Shown here one piece after another: positions 25,124 through 36,505 of a stretch of 64,000 nucleotides of DNA. The stretch is from Affinundibacterium baiyunense. GTDB taxonomy: Bacteria; Pseudomonadota; Gammaproteobacteria; Burkholderiales; Burkholderiaceae_D. The notes below the pieces were generated by a model. It was not told the DNA's origin and ran no database searches. It was given only the letters and a program-made list of their open reading frames with translations. The translations under genes were made by a program, and so were the position numbers. Where the stretch lies: NCBI RefSeq assembly GCF_018139645.1, contig NZ_JAGSPM010000013.1:1-64000 (forward strand), given 5' to 3'. How positions within the stretch are numbered: position 1 is the first letter of the stretch; every line of letters starts with the position of its first letter.

Positions 25124-26509
25124 ATGAAAACCAAAATACGTACCGAGCTTGCGAAGCTTTGGCAAATTGCATGGCCTGTACTCATTGGTCAACTTGCAAC
25201 AGTTGGTATGTCTGTTGCCGATGTCGCCATGACTGGGCATCTGAGCGCAGAAGACCTAGCCGCAGTAGCGCTCGGCGCATCGCTCTGGTCTATTATCTTA
25301 GTGACCGTTATGGGCGTGATGATTTCAATTAACGCCGTGGTTGCGCATGAAGTAGGCGCAGGCGCATTTGATAAAATCCCCCACATCATGCGCCAATCCA
25401 TGTGGATGGCATTTGGTGTTGGCATGATTGCCTGCCTGATTCTCAATTTATCAACGCATGTATTTGATTACTTGCAACTTGATCCCTTTGTTCAGAAAAA
25501 AGCCACCGAATTTGTGCGCGTGATCAGCATAGGCATGCCCGCCTTCGCCATGTACCGAGCGCTGTATAGCTACACCACAAGTCTGAACGAAACCAAGCCA
25601 ATTATGATGATTGCAATCCTTGGCTTGATATTTAATGTGATCGTCAACTACCTATTCATCTACGGTAAATTTGGGCTACCGCAGCTAGGTTCCACGGGTT
25701 CTGCAATGGCAACCGGGATTGCGATGTGGCTAATGTTGGGAGCCATGCTTTGGTGGATACACCATTCGCCGATCTACAGACGAACCTTTCCTTTCACGCA
25801 TAGAGAAAAACCAAACTGGGTAGAAATTCGCTCTATGTTGCGCATAGGCTTACCAATTGGCGTTACTTACTTCGCCGAAGTCTCGGCATTCTCCGCCGTC
25901 GGTCTATTGGTGGCACGCTTTGGCGTTGTAGCGATTTCAGCGAATCAAATTGCTTTGAATTTTTCATCTCTAGTATTTATGGTGCCGATGAGTTTAGGCA
26001 TTGCGCTCACAACACGCGTTAGCCAAACTTTAGGTGAAGGCGATGTCGTACACGCGCGCTTTGTATCGTGGACAGGAGTTGGTGTTTCTTTAGTTTTTGC
26101 CGTCATTTCAGCAGGTATGATGACGCTGTTACGTTATGAAGTTGTCGCGGCTTATACTTCAGATCCGATGATTCAAGAAGTCACCGCAAATCTCTTATTG
26201 CTTGCTGCAATTTTCCAACTTTCAGATGCAGCGCAAATTACCATCTCTTGCGCACTGCGCGGCTACAAAGTCACGCGCATCCCGATGTTTATTCACATCA
26301 TGGCGTTTTATGGCTTCGCAATGCCGATTGGATTAGTTTTAGGATTAGCACCAGATTGGATGCCTTGGCATCCGGCAAAACCGATGGAAGCCAGCGGTTT
26401 CTGGATTGGCTTAGTGCTCGGATTAACAGTGGCTGCAATTATGTTAGGTATCTTTCTACATCGTTTATCCACCTCACGTATCGCTTATCATTTGCGTACT
26501 AACCCATAG
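25124..26509 (+). CDS. MATE-family efflux transporter (NorM-like)
   Basis: The start at 25124 (MKTKIRTELAKLWQIAWPV) fits the family better than the upstream in-frame ATG at 25073. The protein of about 461 aa has twelve membrane helices in two homologous halves, beginning with LIGQLATVGMSVADVAMTGHLSAEDLAAVALG and a second-half equivalent GLPIGVTYFAEVSAFSAVGLLVARFG. NorM-type members export drugs or cationic compounds using sodium or proton gradients. The substrate is unknown. It is a single gene, divergent from the SPFH operon. Confidence 0.93.
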   Translation: MKTKIRTELAKLWQIAWPVLIGQLATVGMSVADVAMTGHLSAEDLAAVALGASLWSIILVTVMGVMISINAVVAHEVGAGAFDKIPHIMRQSMWMAFGVGMIACLILNLSTHVFDYLQLDPFVQKKATEFVRVISIGMPAFAMYRALYSYTTSLNETKPIMMIAILGLIFNVIVNYLFIYGKFGLPQLGSTGSAMATGIAMWLMLGAMLWWIHHSPIYRRTFPFTHREKPNWVEIRSMLRIGLPIGVTYFAEVSAFSAVGLLVARFGVVAISANQIALNFSSLVFMVPMSLGIALTTRVSQTLGEGDVVHARFVSWTGVGVSLVFAVISAGMMTLLRYEVVAAYTSDPMIQEVTANLLLLAAIFQLSDAAQITISCALRGYKVTRIPMFIHIMAFYGFAMPIGLVLGLAPDWMPWHPAKPMEASGFWIGLVLGLTVAAIMLGIFLHRLSTSRIAYHLRTNP

Positions 26510-26641
26510 CGCAACGACGCATACAATGGTGCAAACTAGTCGCGCTTAAAAGCACATAGTGTAAAATGTCGGATTAAATCCAATAATCTTTCCATTTGCG
26601 CAATCCCAATTTTGCGTGAATATTTTTAAGCAAAGTTCATT

Positions 26642-27733
26642 ATGAGTCTTCAATGCGGCATCGTCGGCCTACCCAATGTCGGCAAATCTACGCTTTTTAA
26701 TGCCTTAACAAAAGCAGGTATCCCAGCCGAAAACTATCCTTTCTGCACGATCGAACCAAATGTTGGCGTCGTCGAAGTACCTGATCCGCGCCTCAAACAA
26801 TTGTCTGAAATCGTAAAACCAGAACGTGTACAAAATGCGATTGTAGAGTTTGTCGATATCGCCGGCTTGGTTGCAGGCGCCTCCAAGGGCGAAGGCTTAG
26901 GCAATCAATTTCTTGCACACATCCGCGAAACCGATGCGATTGTGAACGTAGTTCGCTGCTTTGAAGACGACAACGTAATTCACGTTGCCGGCAAAGTAAG
27001 TCCGCTCGACGATATCGAGGTTATTCAAACCGAGTTATGCTTAGCTGACATGGGCTCAGTGGAAAAAGCGATTCATCGCGAAAATAAAAAAGCACGCTCT
27101 GGTGACAAAGATGCACTCAAGCTCGTTACCTTGCTTGAGAAAATTATGCCCGGCTTAAATGACGCGGTACCAATTCGCGCGATGGGCTTAGACAAAGAAG
27201 AAATGGCATTGATCAAGCCAATGTGCCTGATCACAGCCAAACCAGCGATGTATGTAGCCAACGTGTCGGATGACGGTTTTACTAACAATCCTTTGTTAGA
27301 TCAATTGACCGAATTCGCAGCTAAACAAAATGCGCCTATCGTCGCAATTTGTGCCGCGATCGAATCTGAAATTGCAGATTTAGAAGATGAAGACAAAGCC
27401 GCTTTCCTAGCAGACATGGGAATGGAAGAGCCAGGATTAGATCGCTTGATTCGCGCTGCGTTTAAACTGTTAGGTCTGCAAACCTATTTCACCGCAGGCG
27501 TAAAAGAAGTACGCGCTTGGACTATTCATATTGGCGATACAGCACCACAAGCAGCTGGTGTTATTCATACTGATTTTGAGCGCGGTTTCATTCGTGCGCA
27601 AACCATCGCATTTGAAGATTACATCGCACACAAAGGCGAAGCAGGTGCCAAAGAAGCAGGCAAGATGCGCGCGGAAGGTAAAGAATATGTTGTCAAAGAT
27701 GGCGATGTTTTGAATTTCTTGTTCAACGTCTAA
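26642..27733 (+). CDS. ychF: Redox-regulated ATPase YchF (OLA1 family)
   Basis: The 363-aa protein has an Obg-type G domain: G1 GLPNVGKST at residues 8-16, the switch around [18 protein letters not shown]3 [16 protein letters not shown], and NVSD in place of the G4 NKxD, explaining its ATP preference. A helical insertion and a C-terminal TGS domain (from about [15 protein letters not shown]) follow. YchF binds ribosomes and takes part in stress responses and translation. Length is normal. Confidence 0.97.
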   Translation: MSLQCGIVGLPNVGKSTLFNALTKAGIPAENYPFCTIEPNVGVVEVPDPRLKQLSEIVKPERVQNAIVEFVDIAGLVAGASKGEGLGNQFLAHIRETDAIVNVVRCFEDDNVIHVAGKVSPLDDIEVIQTELCLADMGSVEKAIHRENKKARSGDKDALKLVTLLEKIMPGLNDAVPIRAMGLDKEEMALIKPMCLITAKPAMYVANVSDDGFTNNPLLDQLTEFAAKQNAPIVAICAAIESEIADLEDEDKAAFLADMGMEEPGLDRLIRAAFKLLGLQTYFTAGVKEVRAWTIHIGDTAPQAAGVIHTDFERGFIRAQTIAFEDYIAHKGEAGAKEAGKMRAEGKEYVVKDGDVLNFLFNV

Positions 27734-27753
27734 ACCATATTTTTCCCCATCAA

Positions 27754-27824
27754 GCTCAACGCAAGCAGCGTTGAGCAAATAAAAAATCCCACGTACCAAA
27801 CTACTCGGAGCGTGGGATTTTTTT
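27754..27824. terminator. Two consecutive stem-loops ending ychF
   Basis: The first is GCTCAACGC (27754-27762) with GCGTTGAGC (27768-27776). The second has arms AAAAAATCCCACG (27781-27793) and CGTGGGATTTTTTT (27811-27824), with a T-run on the plus strand and an A-run that serves the convergent gene at 27865 on the minus strand. Confidence 0.8.
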
Positions 27825-27864
27825 ATGCTCGCTACTCTCAATGTGCGATTAGGTGATCCAACTT

Positions 27865-28689
27865 CTACAACCCCACCGCGACGCTTAGACCATTAAAATT
27901 GCGTTTGCGCGATTCACTCGTTTCAGCTTTGCTATTTTCATAAACCAACTCAATCACTGCATCATCAGAATAAGCATTATTGAACAAGCTTAATGAGTAA
28001 CTCGACTTTAATAAATCGACAGGAAGCGATTGACGACGATCACCTTCGATGAGCGTTGCTTCCTTCAAGCCCATAAATTCAGCGGGAAAACTAAAGCTCA
28101 CTTTCTTGGTATTGCAAGGGCCACCTAAAGCACGTACGAAATTTCTCGCTATAAAAGGCAAGTCGTCATAATAAATTGCCCAAAACATTTCGCACTCCAA
28201 ACGTAAATCGCCAAGACGGCGTTGATTCACCAACATTGTTGGACTACGTACCAAAGGCCACCAGCGGAACATATCTTTTTTTCGATTAATCATTAACTCA
28301 GCGTTTTGCTCTTTTGCCTGCATATCGATGGGCAAACTAAAGCTACCATCCTCGGCAATTGGAATGGGGCGAGAGAATGTATCTGTCGATAAACGCAAAC
28401 TCACTCCACGCAATTCAACTTCAGCGCGACGCGGTTTCAAAATAAATTTATGTATTGCTTGCGGCGCGCGCGCATGAAATTTCTCGAACGCGTCAACGCC
28501 CTTTAGCATGACACGATAAGATTTCCAATCGGGATTTTTTGCATTCGTTACCTCTACCGTTTGCGTTACGCCATCATCAGACTTCTCTTGTGGCGGAGGC
28601 GCCTCGCCTTGTTCCTGCGCAAATGAGATCGATGCAAATGAGAACGAGCAACACAACAAAATCAACAGAGTTCGTAACGAGAATTTCAT
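27865..28689 (-). CDS. Secreted hypothetical protein, 274 aa
   Basis: The start at 28689 is chosen because the product then opens with a typical signal peptide (MKFSLRTLLILLC, cleavage near SISFAQ). Upstream in-frame sequence begins only at a TTG. The mature protein has a short acidic/Pro linker, then a mostly beta region with DWKSYRVMLKGVDAFEKFHARAPQA, LRFVLKPR-like strands, and a stretch on cell-envelope-like residues (MFRWWPLVRSPTMLVNQRRLGD). I do not recognise a family. A single conserved-looking Cys pair (LECEMF and GGPCNT) might form a disulfide. It is transcribed alone. Confidence 0.65.
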   Translation of the reverse strand: MKFSLRTLLILLCCSFSFASISFAQEQGEAPPPQEKSDDGVTQTVEVTNAKNPDWKSYRVMLKGVDAFEKFHARAPQAIHKFILKPRRAEVELRGVSLRLSTDTFSRPIPIAEDGSFSLPIDMQAKEQNAELMINRKKDMFRWWPLVRSPTMLVNQRRLGDLRLECEMFWAIYYDDLPFIARNFVRALGGPCNTKKVSFSFPAEFMGLKEATLIEGDRRQSLPVDLLKSSYSLSLFNNAYSDDAVIELVYENSKAETSESRKRNFNGLSVAVGL

Positions 28690-28978
28690 AGATTGAGACA
28701 CACGAGTTAAGAGGGGAAATATTATTGAAGCGTAGAAAAAAATTCGCAAAAGAAATTTATAAAGTACATTCAGCTAAGCCCAATTGGTAGCAAGCAACTT
28801 CACTTATGCCTTGCGGCAACGATGTAGTATTAGGGCGACATATTCCATGCCACGAAATCGTATCTATGCTGGTCGCATGTTAAAAAGTGTAAGTTGATTC
28901 CAGCATATCCAAGCACATGATACAGTTATAGCATTGATGTAGAACGCCTTGATTGATACATCTGTACGCGAGAAATTT

Positions 28979-30393
<1,415 letters not shown>

Positions 30394-30432
30394 TTATTGC
30401 TGAAAAACTACACATAAAACGATTTACTAAAT

Positions 30433-30975
<543 letters not shown>

Positions 30976-31044
30976 TTATTTTTACTAAGTTCACTTGGTA
31001 AAACGCGACTTAGCGATTATTTTAGACGGGCATTATCCCAGATT

Positions 31045-31704
31045 TTAAGCGGCTTCACCGGAATCCGTGTTGCGTTGCAACAAATGAAAGTACACACTCC
31101 CCGCTTTATCTTCTCTCAGCACTTGCCACCTCATCGTCTGCGTTGTAGCCAAGCTTGCGAAGGCTTGCTCCGATTCCACATACAAAACGCCATTTGGCTC
31201 CAACAAATCTACGCATAGCGGCAACACTTTTTCCAAGAAGCCCAAGTTGAATGGAGGATCAAGAAAAATCACGTCAAACTTATCGGTCTTCGCAATCAAA
31301 CTTCTTAACAATACCAATGCATCACCGCGCTGCAAATGAGTTTGATCCGCCTTGAGTTTTTCCTTGACCTGCTGTAGTTGGGCAAATGCAGCAGGAAAGG
31401 CTTCAAACATGGTGACTTTTTTTGCGCCGCGACTAGCAGCCTCAAATCCCAACGCACCACTACCTGCAAAAACATCTAAGCACGATAGCTGCTGCCATTG
31501 ACCATTCCACACATGATTTAACCAATTAAACAGCGTTTCTCGCACGCGATCAGGTGTCGGTCGCAAACCCTCGCCATCAACCACAGTCAAAGGCGTACGT
31601 TTCCACTCGCCACCAATGATGCGGACTTGATGACTTGCTTTGGCATGCTTGGCTGGCTTGCTTGATGATGCGCTTGGATTGTGGCGTTTCTTGATGTGAT
31701 TCAT
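31045..31704 (-). CDS. rsmD: 16S rRNA (guanine-966-N2)-methyltransferase
   Basis: The 219-aa protein has a basic, disordered N-terminus (Lys/His/Ser-rich, about residues 1-27), then the RsmD core: IIGGEWKRTPL, GLRPTPDRVRETLFNWL, the SAM site CLDVFAGSGALGFEAASRGA, and the N2-methyltransferase motif LDPPFNLG. It methylates G966 of 16S rRNA. It is divergent from ftsY, a common arrangement. Confidence 0.96.
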   Translation of the reverse strand: MNHIKKRHNPSASSSKPAKHAKASHQVRIIGGEWKRTPLTVVDGEGLRPTPDRVRETLFNWLNHVWNGQWQQLSCLDVFAGSGALGFEAASRGAKKVTMFEAFPAAFAQLQQVKEKLKADQTHLQRGDALVLLRSLIAKTDKFDVIFLDPPFNLGFLEKVLPLCVDLLEPNGVLYVESEQAFASLATTQTMRWQVLREDKAGSVYFHLLQRNTDSGEAA

Positions 31705-31736
31705 AGCGGGGGGCGAAAAATCGCGGTTAGGCTCTG

Positions 31737-31756
31737 TTAGAATGGCAGCATTCTAA
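31737..31756. promoter_or_regulatory. 8-bp-arm dyad between rsmD and ftsY
   Basis: TTAGAATG and CATTCTAA form a perfect inverted repeat around GCAG in the divergent intergenic region, followed by AGGTTTTT. It may be an operator or a small stem-loop. No known binding protein is assigned. Confidence 0.3.
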
Positions 31757-31878
31757 AGGTTTTTCGCACGCGCTTTGCATTTCTCCGATGATCGACATCC
31801 GACTTCGCCGAATTGTCTTAGCCGGCACTCCAGTCTTTGCGAAATCTCTCAACACTATTTTTGAGTACAAGTTCATCA

Positions 31879-32958
31879 ATGTTTAGCTTTTTTAGAAAAA
31901 AAACACCTGAAGTCGTTGCAACTCCAGCAGCCTCAGAAACCACAAATACCGCACATCAGAGCAGCCAGATCGAGTCCGCTGCTGCGACAGCTCAAGTTGA
32001 AGTTCCAGTCGAAATTCCAGTTGAAACAAAAGCAGGAGACAAATCAGAAAGCACGCCAGCCAAACTGTCTTGGATTGCCCGCCTAAAACAAGGTTTAGCC
32101 AAAACTTCATCCAGTTTAACCACGCTATTTGTTGGCGCTAAGATTGACGATGATCTGTATGACGAATTAGAAGCTGCTTTACTCACTGCGGATGCAGGTG
32201 TTGAAGCAACCATGCATCTACTCGACAATTTAAAGCGCAAAGTCAAAGAAGAGAAATTAACTGAAGCTGAGCAAGTCAAAGCCGCGCTGAAAGTTTTGTT
32301 ACTCGACCTACTCAAACCTTTGCAGAAGCCTTTTGAACTCGGTCGTTATCAGCCTTTGGTCATGATGATCGCTGGTGTGAATGGCGCGGGGAAAACCACA
32401 ACCATCGGCAAACTCGCCAAACACATGCATGCGCATAATCAATCGGTGGTCTTGGCGGCGGGTGATACTTTCCGCGCCGCCGCTCGCGAACAATTAATGG
32501 TTTGGGGTGAACGCAATAATATTACGGTGATTGCGCAAGAGTCTGGCGATCCAGCAGCAGTTGCATTCGACGCAGTGGCTTCTGCGAAGGCACGCGGCAC
32601 CAACGTCGCCATGGTTGATACGGCTGGTCGACTACCAACCCAATTACACTTAATGGAAGAACTCAAAAAAATCAAACGTGTGATTGGCAAAGGAATGGAT
32701 GGCGCACCACAAGAAGTCGTCTTGGTAATTGACGGCAATACCGGGCAAAATGCGCTAACTCAAGTCAAAGCCTTTGACGATGCCTTGCAATTGACTGGAC
32801 TAATCATCACCAAGCTCGATGGCACTGCCAAAGGCGGCGTGTTAGCTGCGATCGCTAAAACCCGCCCTATTCCTGTGTACTTTATTGGCGTCGGCGAACA
32901 AATTGAAGATTTACAAGCCTTCAACGCACAAGAGTTTGTTGACGCGCTATTGCAGTAA
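31879..32958 (+). CDS. ftsY: Signal recognition particle receptor FtsY
   Basis: The ATG at 31879 (MFSFFRKKTPE) is preferred over the frame start at 31837. The product of about 359 aa has an acidic, Ala/Val/Pro/Glu-rich N-terminal region (about residues 1-65, with a VEVPVEIPVE repeat) for membrane association. The N domain and GTPase G domain follow: GVNGAGKTTTIGKLA, DTFRAAAREQL, DTAGRLPTQ and TKLDGTAKGG. It docks ribosome-SRP complexes at the membrane. It starts the ftsY-ftsE-ftsX-rpoH series. Confidence 0.97.
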   Translation: MFSFFRKKTPEVVATPAASETTNTAHQSSQIESAAATAQVEVPVEIPVETKAGDKSESTPAKLSWIARLKQGLAKTSSSLTTLFVGAKIDDDLYDELEAALLTADAGVEATMHLLDNLKRKVKEEKLTEAEQVKAALKVLLLDLLKPLQKPFELGRYQPLVMMIAGVNGAGKTTTIGKLAKHMHAHNQSVVLAAGDTFRAAAREQLMVWGERNNITVIAQESGDPAAVAFDAVASAKARGTNVAMVDTAGRLPTQLHLMEELKKIKRVIGKGMDGAPQEVVLVIDGNTGQNALTQVKAFDDALQLTGLIITKLDGTAKGGVLAAIAKTRPIPVYFIGVGEQIEDLQAFNAQEFVDALLQ

Positions 32959-32991
32959 CATCGCCAAAAATACGATGAAGGAAAGTTCACG

Positions 32992-33678
32992 ATGATTGAA
33001 TTCCAACATGTCAGTAAAGCCTTTGGCAACGACATCTATGCCTTAAGAGACGTATCTTTAACTATCGGTGATGGCGAACTAGTTTTCTTGGCGGGACCAT
33101 CCGGCGCTGGCAAATCAACGCTATTGCGCATGATCGCTGGTTTAGAAAAACCTAGCAGCGGCACGGTGTTGATGAATGGTCAAAATTTGGGGCAATTAAA
33201 AGCTAGTAGCCTGCCTTATCTACGTCGTAAATTAGGACTGATTTTACAGGGTCAAGGTTTGCTATTAGATCGCAGTGTTTTAGCCAATGTGATGCTACCG
33301 ATGATTGTAGTCGGTGAGTCAACGACAGAGGCGGAAACACGTGCACGCGCGGCTTTAGATCGTCTGAATATTCTCGATAAAGCACATGCTTCTCCTCTCG
33401 CTTTGTCTGGCGGTGAGCAACAACGCGTCGCGATTGCGCGCGCGATCGTCAACCGTCCCAAAATCATTTTGGCCGATGAGCCAACAGCGTACTTAGATCG
33501 TGATAATGCCATCATCGTCATCAATGCCTTAAAGGCATTTCAACGCTCAGGTGTAACTTGTATTATCTCCAGCCACGATGAACAGTTTTTAGAGCAAGCG
33601 AATCGCGTCATTTATTTAAGCAAGGGCGAAGTTACCGACTCTTGGACTTCCGCAGTTGAGTCGGTTGTTGCCGCTTAA
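32992..33678 (+). CDS. ftsE: Cell division ATP-binding protein FtsE
   Basis: The 228-aa ABC ATPase has Walker A GPSGAGKST, signature LALSGGEQQRVAIARAI, Walker B IILADEPTAYLD and an H-loop CIISSHD. With FtsX it forms the complex that activates septal peptidoglycan hydrolases. It begins 33 bases after ftsY with an AAGGAAAG site and is 27 bases before ftsX. Confidence 0.97.
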   Translation: MIEFQHVSKAFGNDIYALRDVSLTIGDGELVFLAGPSGAGKSTLLRMIAGLEKPSSGTVLMNGQNLGQLKASSLPYLRRKLGLILQGQGLLLDRSVLANVMLPMIVVGESTTEAETRARAALDRLNILDKAHASPLALSGGEQQRVAIARAIVNRPKIILADEPTAYLDRDNAIIVINALKAFQRSGVTCIISSHDEQFLEQANRVIYLSKGEVTDSWTSAVESVVAA

Positions 33679-33705
33679 GTCAGACTTCAAGGATACATAT
33701 TCACT

Positions 33706-34623
33706 ATGACCAATTGGTTCCGTCAACATGCCTATGCCATGCACAGCGCACTTACGCATTTACGCGCCGCGCCGGGTAATTTCTTATTCAACGTATTAGT
33801 GATCGCCATTGCCTTGTCTCTACCGATTGCTGGCTTAACTGTGTTAGAAAATATTCGGCCAGTGGCATCGCAGCTATCAATCGAGCCCGAAGTCAGCATT
33901 TTTCTGAAACCAGAATTAGCAAGTGCTGATGCCGCAGCATTGCAAGCGCCGATCAAAAAAACTTTAAAAGATTTACAAATCACGGCAAAGTTACGCTTTG
34001 TGCCGAAAGACAAAGCTTTAGCCGCAATGGAAGGTACAAATAATCTTGCCGAAGTTCTGGCCACCTTGGGCGGTAATCCACTGCCGGATGCGTTTGTCCT
34101 GTCTTTATCCAGTGCAGATAGCGCTAAAGTTGAGCAATTGACTAGCGCCTTACAAGGTCTCGATCATGTCGATGTGGTACAAGTTGATTCAGCTTGGGTC
34201 AAGCGCCTAGCGGCACTTTTGCAGGTCTTGCAAATGGCTTTGCTATTTTTAGCGGGTACTTTGGCGGTAGTCGTTATCGTCGTGATTTTTAATGCAACAC
34301 GCCTACAAGTCATCTCACATCAAGCGGAAATCAGCGTCAGCCGCATGTTAGGGGCGACTAATGGTTTTATTCATAAACCGTATTACTACACCGGCGCAAT
34401 GTTGGGTGTGCTCGCTGGTTGTTTGGCTTTGGGCTTGGTCGCACTTTCATTGCAACCCTTAAATCAAGCGATTGCTGAATTTGCTAAACTATATGCATCA
34501 GAATTTCATTTAAGCCCACTCGGTATTCTGCCAAGTTTAGGCTTAATTTTGATCAGCAAACTACTTGGTTTGTGTGGAGCCTATCTCTCAGTGCGTCGTC
34601 AATTGTCGAAAATTGCGGCTTAA
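33706..34623 (+). CDS. ftsX: Cell division protein FtsX
   Basis: The 305-aa membrane protein has a cytosolic N-terminus, one helix (about residues 25-45), a periplasmic domain (about 55-165, VSIFLKPELASADA to HVDVVQVDSAWVKRL) and three further helices near 175-200, 228-250 and 275-295, the standard FtsX topology. It transmits FtsE ATP hydrolysis to periplasmic hydrolase activators. It is preceded by an AAGGAT site. Confidence 0.96.
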   Translation: MTNWFRQHAYAMHSALTHLRAAPGNFLFNVLVIAIALSLPIAGLTVLENIRPVASQLSIEPEVSIFLKPELASADAAALQAPIKKTLKDLQITAKLRFVPKDKALAAMEGTNNLAEVLATLGGNPLPDAFVLSLSSADSAKVEQLTSALQGLDHVDVVQVDSAWVKRLAALLQVLQMALLFLAGTLAVVVIVVIFNATRLQVISHQAEISVSRMLGATNGFIHKPYYYTGAMLGVLAGCLALGLVALSLQPLNQAIAEFAKLYASEFHLSPLGILPSLGLILISKLLGLCGAYLSVRRQLSKIAA

Positions 34624-34732
34624 AGCATTCTGCCGATGATGCAGCAATGCAACTTATTGATGAAATTTCAGTCTTAGCCTTCAATTTGCCGCTGTAATTT
34701 CCACCGAAATTAATCTTTTTGCAGCAAAACCC

Positions 34733-34760
34733 TTGAAATTTGAGAAAACAAACAGATTAT
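34733..34760 (+). promoter_or_regulatory. Candidate sigma-70 promoter of rpoH
   Basis: TTGAAA (34733-34738) and GATTAT (34755-34760) are spaced 16 bases. The -10 abuts the CIRCE element, so transcription would start within or just past it. Other promoters further upstream cannot be excluded. Confidence 0.45.
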
Positions 34761-34786
34761 TAGCACTCATCCCAATTGAGTGCTAA
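34760..34786. promoter_or_regulatory. CIRCE element (HrcA operator) upstream of rpoH
   Basis: TTAGCACTC (34760-34768), nine bases, GAGTGCTAA (34778-34786) is an exact match to the CIRCE consensus TTAGCACTC-N9-GAGTGCTAA. HrcA binds this element to repress heat-shock genes. It lies 78 bases before the rpoH start. Confidence 0.95.
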
Positions 34787-34863
34787 TATTAGAACTTGAA
34801 GGTGCCAGAAAAATTTTTGGTACGGCTCTAAAGATACAATCTGATTTGATATCAGGAGGAAAC

Positions 34864-35763
34864 ATGACACAAACATCAGCACAAGGCATTTTGCGTTCTT
34901 CGGATAGCACCGCTTTAGCACTGGGGTTTACCGGTACATTGGGCAATATTGATGCCTATATCTCTGCGGTCAATCGTTTACCTATGTTGACGCAAGAAGA
35001 AGAAACCAATCTTGCTACTAAATTAAAATTACATAACGACTTAAATGCTGCGCAACAGTTAGTTATGTCGCATTTACGTTTGGTCGTCTCCATTGCGCGT
35101 GGCTATTTAGGTTATGGTTTGCCACATGCGGACTTAATCCAAGAAGGCAATATTGGCCTAATGAAAGCGGTTAAACGCTTCGATCCAGATCAAGGCGTGC
35201 GTTTGGTGTCTTACGCGATGCATTGGATTAAGGCCGAAATGCATGAATACATTTTGAAGAACTGGCGCTTAGTGAAAGTAGCAACAACAAAAGCGCAGCG
35301 TAAATTGTTCTTCAATCTGCGTTCAAATAAAGAAGGCTTGGATTCTATGACGCCTTCTCAGATCGATCATTTAGCGAGCAAACTCGATGTCAAACGTGAA
35401 GACGTCATTGAGATGGAAATGCGTCTATCAGGTCGCGATGTTGCACTCGATGGCTCTAGCGATGATGAAGACGAAAAATTCGCGCCAATCGCGTATTTAA
35501 AAACCGACGCTGGTGAGCCAAGCAATGTGATCGAAGCACAACAATATGATCGCTTACAAGGTGAAGGCTTAGAGACTGCATTAGCGAAACTTGATCCACG
35601 TTCACGTCGCATCATCGAATCTCGTTGGTTGCAAAATGATGATGGCTCAGGCGCGACTCTGCATGAATTAGCGGACGAATATGGTGTATCTGCTGAACGC
35701 ATTCGCCAAATCGAAACCGCGGCCTTAAAGAAGATGAAAACTGCCCTCAGCGATTACACTTAA
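34864..35763 (+). CDS. rpoH: RNA polymerase heat-shock sigma factor (sigma-32)
   Basis: The start at 34864 is set by an excellent AGGAGG site eight bases upstream; the open frame beyond it reads through the promoter. The 299-aa protein has region 2 (HLRLVVSIARGYLGYGLPHADLIQEGNIGLMKAVKRFD), then YAMHWIKAEMHEYILKNW, the RpoH box QRKLFFNLR that marks sigma-32, and region 4 (TLHELADEYGVSAERIRQIE). It directs transcription of chaperones and proteases. The exact CIRCE site upstream puts it under predicted HrcA control. Confidence 0.98.
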   Translation: MTQTSAQGILRSSDSTALALGFTGTLGNIDAYISAVNRLPMLTQEEETNLATKLKLHNDLNAAQQLVMSHLRLVVSIARGYLGYGLPHADLIQEGNIGLMKAVKRFDPDQGVRLVSYAMHWIKAEMHEYILKNWRLVKVATTKAQRKLFFNLRSNKEGLDSMTPSQIDHLASKLDVKREDVIEMEMRLSGRDVALDGSSDDEDEKFAPIAYLKTDAGEPSNVIEAQQYDRLQGEGLETALAKLDPRSRRIIESRWLQNDDGSGATLHELADEYGVSAERIRQIETAALKKMKTALSDYT

Positions 35764-35831
35764 GCAGTCGTCTGGTGCAAGCAGCTCAGTTTGCTCTGTT
35801 ATGCTCAGTTAAATTCTTAGCTAAATCTAAT

Positions 35832-35867
35832 AAAACAAAAGGCACTCAATTGAGTGCCTTTTGTTTT
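35832..35867. terminator. Bidirectional terminator after rpoH
   Basis: This is a perfect palindrome centred on CAATTG, with stem AAAGGCACTC/GAGTGCCTTT continued by A- and T-tracts. The plus strand ends in six T residues. It also suits the convergent SCO gene. Confidence 0.8.
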
Positions 35868-35892
35868 TTCCGCTTCTTCAATACCAACTGTT

Positions 35893-36504
35893 TTATTTCA
35901 AGAGAAGCTTCAAATCATGCACAATCGCTTCAGGCTTTTGTCCATATTGAATATACAAACGAATCCGACCTTGTGGATCAAATACATAACTCGCTGCAGT
36001 ATGATCCATCGTGTAACTTTCTGGCGTTTTGCCTGGGCTCTTTTGATAGAAGACTTTAAATTCTTTTGCGACGTTAGCGGTTGCTTCCGCATTGCCATAA
36101 AGTCCTAAAAAACGCTTATCAAAATTAGGAACATAAGCTGCCAACAAATCTTGCGTGTCTCGCTCAGGATCTACAGTGACAAACAAAACTTGCACGCGTT
36201 CAGCCAATGGTCCCAGTTGCGTCATCACCTTAGTCATTTCGAACATCGTTGTCGGACAAACGTCTGGACACTGGGTATAACCAAAGAATAAAACAACTGC
36301 TTTACCTTTGAAATCAGCCAAGGTACGCGGTTGTCCATTTTGATCAATTAAGGCGAAATCTTTGGCGTATGAAAGCCCAGTTAAATCCGTATTCAAAAAC
36401 TTTTCTTCCGGCTTGCTGCATGCGCTCAGTATCAAACCAGTGGCGATCGCCAAACCACAAAAAGCAATTCGACGCCAAACAGAACGTGTAGAAAGAGTTT
36501 TCAT
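35893..36504 (-). CDS. SCO1/SenC-family copper chaperone lipoprotein
   Basis: The start at 36504 (MKTLSTRSV) gives a lipobox GLILSAC; the longer frame overlaps ctaB and has no signal. The 203-aa protein has the thioredoxin-like SCO fold with copper ligands Cys-x3-Cys in TQCPDVCPTT and the distal His in TMDHTAAS. It delivers copper to the CuA site of cytochrome oxidase subunit II. ATG follows the ctaB stop by one base, so translation is coupled. Confidence 0.93.
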   Translation of the reverse strand: MKTLSTRSVWRRIAFCGLAIATGLILSACSKPEEKFLNTDLTGLSYAKDFALIDQNGQPRTLADFKGKAVVLFFGYTQCPDVCPTTMFEMTKVMTQLGPLAERVQVLFVTVDPERDTQDLLAAYVPNFDKRFLGLYGNAEATANVAKEFKVFYQKSPGKTPESYTMDHTAASYVFDPQGRIRLYIQYGQKPEAIVHDLKLLLK

Positions 36505-36505
36505 A

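Noticed and set aside
35840..35859. GCACTC and GAGTGC arms after rpoH, similar to CIRCE
   Set aside because: The arms are separated by 4 rather than 9 bases, flanking bases differ, and the A/T tracts make it a standard terminator.
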